From Aquimarina sp. Aq78 (GTDB lineage Bacteria; Bacteroidota; Bacteroidia; Flavobacteriales; Flavobacteriaceae), in NCBI RefSeq assembly GCF_900299525.1, contig NZ_OMKA01000023.1, positions 1-64,000 of the forward strand: a DNA stretch of 64,000 nucleotides, written 5' to 3'. How positions within the stretch are numbered: the first letter of the stretch is position 1; every line of letters begins with the position of its first letter. The notes beneath the pieces are model-generated. The model searched no databases and was not told the origin of the DNA. It was given only the letters and a program-made list of their open reading frames with translations. This document shows, piece by piece, positions 60,401 to 64,000 of the stretch. Both the position numbers and the translations under genes were made by a program.

Positions 60401-60806
60401 AATAGGTGGATACATAAATATAGTAATTGGTATAGGTCATTTAATCGGACTTATTTGGCCCGAACAAATGTTTGAAAAAACTGGAGTACTAGAAGAAATG
60501 AAAGCACTTACTCAAATTCATTTTTCTCTTCCATACTTGCTAACGGTTTTTGTTGCACTAATCTTTTTAATTTTTGGGTTTTATGGACTCTCGGCAAGCG
60601 AAAAAATTAAAAAACTTCCTTTCTTAAAATTTGGTATCTATACAATTGCTTCTATATATCTTTTTCGTGGGATTGCAGAACAATTGTATAATATAAGCCA
60701 ACAGACAACTACAATACCTGAAACTATTCAATCTGTTGTAGCTGTAATTATTGGTTTACTATTTCTAATTGGTGGTTTAAAAAAATGGAAATTTAAAATA
60801 GAATAA
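60393..60806 (+). CDS. Small membrane protein, third of three
   Basis: The 137-residue protein starts at the ATG at 60393 (MLKIGGYINIVIGIGHLIGL). It has four hydrophobic segments, with GHLIGLIWPE near the start as in the second protein, and LFRGIAEQLY further on. It is the last gene of the tetR operon. The three proteins may form a complex; transport or membrane-stress roles are guesses. Confidence 0.75.
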   Translation: MLKIGGYINIVIGIGHLIGLIWPEQMFEKTGVLEEMKALTQIHFSLPYLLTVFVALIFLIFGFYGLSASEKIKKLPFLKFGIYTIASIYLFRGIAEQLYNISQQTTTIPETIQSVVAVIIGLLFLIGGLKKWKFKIE

Positions 60807-60863
60807 AAATGAGGAACAACATATCAGTCAATGAATAAAACCATAACCAAGGAGTAATCATGT

Positions 60864-61199
60864 TTATTTCTTTGAATCTTTAGGTTTTAATGATTTTGCG
60901 TAGGTAAAACTATCATTAAGATAGGAGGAAAGTAGCCCAAAATCTTGCATCAATTTTTCGGGAACTAATACATACTCTTTCATTACGGCGCCATAGGATT
61001 TGAAAACGGTAGTTTGATGTTCTTGCATGAATTGAGTTCCTTGTTCTTTAGAAAGTCGAAGACCTATTTCACCCGCTTTATTTAATTGTGAAAACATATG
61101 GCCATTAACAGATGTATAAGGCATTGTTTTTCCTTTTCTTTCGAAATTTGTATTGGTATCTATAAGCTTGTCATAAAATGCTAACCGTTCTGTCCACAT
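60864..61199 (-). CDS. TfoX-like small protein
   Basis: The 111-residue protein contains FERKGKTMPYTSVNGHMFSQ, GLRLSKEQGTQFMQEHQTTV and FKSYGAVMKEYVLVPEKLMQ, a pattern related to TfoX N-terminal domain proteins found in Flavobacteriia. Its role is unknown. A decayed homologous fragment lies 2 kb to the left (58830-58935), so the gene has been duplicated before. It is convergent with the tetR operon and separated from it by 58 nt. Confidence 0.72.
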   Translation of the reverse strand: MWTERLAFYDKLIDTNTNFERKGKTMPYTSVNGHMFSQLNKAGEIGLRLSKEQGTQFMQEHQTTVFKSYGAVMKEYVLVPEKLMQDFGLLSSYLNDSFTYAKSLKPKDSKK

Positions 61200-61260
61200 A
61201 TCGCTTCATTTTAAGAGTTGCAAAATGTTATCTATGTAAAAATACTAAAGAAAAACCTAT

Positions 61261-62367
61261 TTAGGTGATAAGTTCAAAATTGTATTTTTCAAACTCATTC
61301 CCATTAATAATGATGGACAATTGATGTAATCCTGTATGAAATTTTCTTGTCGTAATTATTTTAAAAGACTGCTTTCTATTAATAATAGTTATTGATTTCT
61401 CTGGATATATTTTTTCACTTATTTTAAAAACTTTTTTAGACAAGCTTCCATTAGCTTTCTGATAATAAAGCCCGTACTCTAATCGTAACTTAGATGCAGA
61501 ATTGCCGGTGTTATTAAGTTGAAAAGTAAATTCTAACCTATCTCCAATCTTAACTTTTGGTGTAAGAATCTGTAATTTATCAATTTTGATATCTTGAATA
61601 TTACCAAAGCCAAATAATTTCATGATTTCTACATTTCCTTGTTTCAAAAGGGTTCTACATCCATGTTTGACTAACCAATCGGTTTCTTTTGATTTTTTGT
61701 ACCATTCTTTTGCGAGGCCAATAACAATATCGGGATTGTCCTTTGCAATATCATTTAGATTATTGGCGACACTTCTTCGTACAGATTCTGAGGTATCATT
61801 TTTTAGATTCTCGAGAATAGGAAGGATAGATGTTGGATCGATTTTTAAGAATGGAAGCGCCATGGCCCAGGGTAAACGAGGTCTGCAACCTTCAGATGAT
61901 AACCTTCTTACCATAGGGTGTTTATGCTGTGACCATTTCTTCATTTGTAGTATTCCTTTTTTAGGATACTTTATCAGAAAAGGACGAATTGCAAATTCAC
62001 AACTGGTAAATTGAGTAATTTTTTCGATTACTAGTATAGAAGCATCATAATGACTCATCCCGTAATATTCTACAAAATCCGGAAGAAACATATACTCAAA
62101 ACTATTTTCTTTAATACCGTCCTTTTGAAGTTGTCTAATAACTTTTAATAGAATATCTACGTTTTTGATATAATCGAGAGATAAATGGTGTTGCAATACG
62201 ATGGTAATATGTCGCATTCGTTGCTTCAATTCTTTGTTTGGCCATTCGGAATCAAAAATTTGCTTAAAAAAAGATGAAGCATCAAAATCCGGAACAATTT
62301 TTTGAAGAGCCGCTGTAAATTTTTCAAAAAACTCATGAGTATAAACATGTTTCAATAATTCTGCCAT
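61261..62367 (-). CDS. DNA alkylation repair protein, AlkD-like HEAT repeats
   Basis: The 368-residue protein starts at the ATG at 62367 (MAELLKHVYTHEFFEKFTAA). It is made of HEAT-like helix pairs (RRLSSEGCRPRLPWAMALPF, ESVRRSVANNLNDIAKDNPD), as in AlkD-type glycosylases that remove alkylated bases without flipping. A C-terminal beta-sandwich (about 270-368) is extra. Family members include non-catalytic relatives; I cannot confirm the catalytic residues with certainty. Confidence 0.82.
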   Translation of the reverse strand: MAELLKHVYTHEFFEKFTAALQKIVPDFDASSFFKQIFDSEWPNKELKQRMRHITIVLQHHLSLDYIKNVDILLKVIRQLQKDGIKENSFEYMFLPDFVEYYGMSHYDASILVIEKITQFTSCEFAIRPFLIKYPKKGILQMKKWSQHKHPMVRRLSSEGCRPRLPWAMALPFLKIDPTSILPILENLKNDTSESVRRSVANNLNDIAKDNPDIVIGLAKEWYKKSKETDWLVKHGCRTLLKQGNVEIMKLFGFGNIQDIKIDKLQILTPKVKIGDRLEFTFQLNNTGNSASKLRLEYGLYYQKANGSLSKKVFKISEKIYPEKSITIINRKQSFKIITTRKFHTGLHQLSIIINGNEFEKYNFELIT

Positions 62368-62483
62368 TATAAATAGTGGATTAATTTGAAACAAAAATAA
62401 AATAGAGTAGTGACAACCGTATGTCAGCTGTCGATATACCTTTTAATAGATTTTTATTTTTTGGCAGTGGTTTTTACTTTAAG

Positions 62484-63278
62484 CTAAACTTTGGAATATT
62501 CTTTTGGTAGATAACCAGAAATAGATTTAAAAACCCGAGTAAAATGACTTTGGTCAGAAAAACCACATATGTATGCTATTTCGGTAAGTGAATATTGTTT
62601 AGATTTTAACAGATCAAGTGATCGATCTATTTTTAATTTACGAGAATATTCACCTAATGTGCATTGAAAGTAAGTTCTAAAATTCTTAGAAATTGTTGTA
62701 GGGTGTACATTAACCTTGTCGGCAATTTCTTTTAAAGAAATATTCTCGTCCCACCTGTCATTTAAAAGATCTCTAACAGATAACATCCATTTTGGAAATA
62801 ATATTTCATCCTTAAAATTAAGAGAGTTTTCTATAAAAGCGACAAATAACATCTCTATTGCGTTATAAGATTGCAAATCATTAATTTTTGCTTCATTCAT
62901 TAATTTTATAAAAGTGAAACGAGCATTATAATTTTTTGCCACAGCTAGCGCAAGTGATTCTTCTGTAAAGTCATATTTTTTTAAAAAAGTATCATCTATT
63001 TCCAAATTGATATGTTTAGAAGGAAAGGTAGTGTAGACATTTCTATGTAATTCATATGAATTATAGTAATTTATAGATCCACCAACTCTTTCTACTTCCC
63101 TACCTTTACGGTATTCTGTATTTGTCCCATAAAGAACAAGGCTGATAACCGGTTTTTCATGAGAATGCCAAACACCAGTTTCAATTGGGTTTTGATAATT
63201 ACTGGTGCCGATCAAAAAATCATTAAAATCATATGTTTGATAAATCGGCGCCAAAGAATGACCTCTTTTCAGAATCAT
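62484..63278 (-). CDS. AraC-family transcriptional regulator
   Basis: The 264-residue protein has an N-terminal cupin-like ligand region (HSHEKPVISLVLYGTNTEYR) and a C-terminal double HTH (about 165-262; ISLKEIADKVNVHPTTISKN then YSLTEIAYICGFSDQSHFTR with the conserved GFSDQSHFTRVFK). Length and architecture are normal. It is monocistronic and its target is not evident from neighbours. Confidence 0.88.
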   Translation of the reverse strand: MILKRGHSLAPIYQTYDFNDFLIGTSNYQNPIETGVWHSHEKPVISLVLYGTNTEYRKGREVERVGGSINYYNSYELHRNVYTTFPSKHINLEIDDTFLKKYDFTEESLALAVAKNYNARFTFIKLMNEAKINDLQSYNAIEMLFVAFIENSLNFKDEILFPKWMLSVRDLLNDRWDENISLKEIADKVNVHPTTISKNFRTYFQCTLGEYSRKLKIDRSLDLLKSKQYSLTEIAYICGFSDQSHFTRVFKSISGYLPKEYSKV

Positions 63279-63514
63279 AATAGTGTAATTTTCTTTATTT
63301 GGATTGACTAATATATCGAATTACTTTGTAGCTAAAAAAACCAAAACACCCGTTTTTGTTTGATACATGTTTCAGCATAGTATAATATACAGAAATGTTT
63401 CTAGAAAATAATTATTTACTTTCAGATCCCAAGCAAGTCTAATAAAAAACCTGTTTCATATTATATACTAGTACTTTTTATAGCAAGACTAATTCTGTTA
63501 CTACTTATGATTGT

Positions 63515-63667
63515 TTAAACCCCTTCTTTCTGGTTATTACCATTCACTGTAAGTTGCCTTTGCTTAAGTAGTTCTACAGCCCATTTGTAATGCTGTAACA
63601 TTTCCTGGGTTACACCATATTTGCTTTTGTAACGCATTAACCGTTCGTATAATTTTTTCTCTGTCAT
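63515..63667 (-). CDS. Micro-ORF, 50 residues, second copy of the MTEKKLYERL family
   Basis: The peptide MTEKKLYERLMRYKSKYGVT continues QEMLQHYKWAVELLKQRQLT. It matches the 58130-58273 copy over its N-terminal 35 residues, with conservative changes (LHK/RYK, IT/VT) and a divergent tail. The shared reading frame and synonymous differences suggest selection on the protein. It lies downstream of a decayed copy of the other micro-ORF, repeating the order seen at 58.1-58.5 kb. Confidence 0.6.
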   Translation of the reverse strand: MTEKKLYERLMRYKSKYGVTQEMLQHYKWAVELLKQRQLTVNGNNQKEGV

Positions 63668-63692
63668 GACTATTGATTTTTAATTTATATTT

Positions 63693-63767
63693 TCATGTTT
63701 TCTCTTCTTTTGGGTTACTATCAGGTTTTAAGGTTTTTAATATTGCAATAGAATTGCTTTGTTTGGG
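63693..63767 (-). pseudogene. Decayed copy of the MTQEELYQYM micro-ORF
   Basis: On the minus strand the frame reads QSNSIAILKTLKPDSNPKEE and then KT and TGA, matching QSNFIALLEALKPGST of the 58346-58495 gene. The N-terminal half is missing: an ATG at 63772-63774 is out of frame with this part. It is therefore a truncated remnant. Its place upstream of the 63515 micro-ORF copies the order of the left locus. Confidence 0.45.
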
Positions 63768-63774
63768 TCAACAT

Positions 63775-64000
63775 TTTAAGATCAAATGATTAACTAAATA
63801 AAGATACCTGCTGTTTTTTGCTAACAGGAGATTAGTCATTTTTGAAGATGGCTAAAGATGATAAATTCAAATACTAGCTTATAGGATATACGAATAGATA
63901 TATCTCATGTTTGTAGCACTAAAAATTGTTAAAAAACTAACCTATATGTATACTTTATTCTAGGTATAGGTATTGATCCCGCAATTAAGAAATTGTTTAA
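63775..64000. other. Right-edge intergenic sequence
   Basis: About 225 A/T-rich bases up to the window edge, with a short tgctgttttttgctaacag pairing region (63810-63828) but no recognisable gene, RNA or mobile element end. Confidence 0.4.

Noticed and set aside
63760..63780. IS-end-like tgggtcaa at the right edge
   Set aside because: It shares only about 8 bases with the motif at 481 and 637, which is expected by chance in a 64-kb window.
1..64000. CRISPR array
   Set aside because: I looked for regularly spaced repeats of 25-40 bp. Only the 21-bp phased array (22511-22583) and two short duplications were found, and none has CRISPR-like repeat and spacer lengths.

Overview
The window looks like a chromosomal segment of a marine-type Flavobacteriaceae bacterium (Bacteroidota), perhaps Aquimarina or a close relative. 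This is inferred, not proven. The support is low G+C with A-rich translation starts, many short lipoproteins with a Cys lipobox, a type IX secretion (T9SS) C-terminal sorting domain, a FecI/FecR/TonB-receptor module with an STN domain, a complete aerotolerance (bat) operon, LytTR two-component genes, and promoter elements of the Bacteroidota type (TTG, about 20 bp, TAnnTTTG).

Layout. 1-1.4 kb: end of an IS3-family element, a structured intergenic stretch, and a small two-gene unit (a two-helix Cys protein plus a Cys-rich peptide ORF broken by an in-frame TGA). 1.5-2.8 kb: HExxHxxGxxH lipoprotein protease. 3.5-8.3 kb: a tight six-gene minus-strand operon (gpsA, NTF2-like, mercaptopyruvate sulfurtransferase, GH3 glycosidase, DUF2071, small exported protein). 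8.4-16.1 kb: lipoproteins, an ALDH7-type aldehyde dehydrogenase and a 1,229-residue T9SS-secreted beta-propeller protein. 16.3-18.6 kb: zinc-ribbon membrane protein and SPFH/GYF protein, resembling Bacillus YdjG/YdjI. 18.8-26.1 kb: surface lipoproteins, a lipoprotein alpha/beta hydrolase, a double-glycine Cys-rich peptide and a LytS/LytTR-type two-component system. 26.4-29.4 kb: PPP phosphatase, AlbA_2 protein and SDR. 29.6-38.8 kb: the moxR-DUF58-batABCDE operon. 38.9-42 kb: carbonic anhydrase and SulP bicarbonate-type transporter. 42-43.2 kb: cvpA and a RelE-type toxin-antitoxin pair. 43.2-47.3 kb: TonB receptor, FecR and FecI. 47.4-51.1 kb: transglutaminase-7TM, ATP-grasp ligase and outer-membrane barrel protein. 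51.3-56.4 kb: AraC regulator, DUF885 lipoprotein, GNAT, pheS. 56.5-64 kb: an accessory-looking region with lipoproteins, duplicated micro-ORFs, an XRE regulator, a TetR operon with three small membrane proteins, an AlkD-like protein and a second AraC regulator.

The strongest unexplained structure lies between the LytTR response regulator and the Cys-rich GG-leader peptide. Four copies of a TCAATTGAAA-like 10-mer occur with starts exactly 21 bp apart (22511, 22532, 22553, 22574). LytTR proteins are known to bind direct repeats about two helical turns apart, so this suggests a peptide gene controlled directly by the adjacent two-component system. Other notable structures are a 42-bp perfect palindrome with a second, degenerate copy at the start of the tetR gene, a duplicated pair of micro-ORFs 5.3 kb apart, a decayed copy of a neighbouring gene, and an apparently intact Cys-His-Asp triad in a transglutaminase fused to seven membrane helices.
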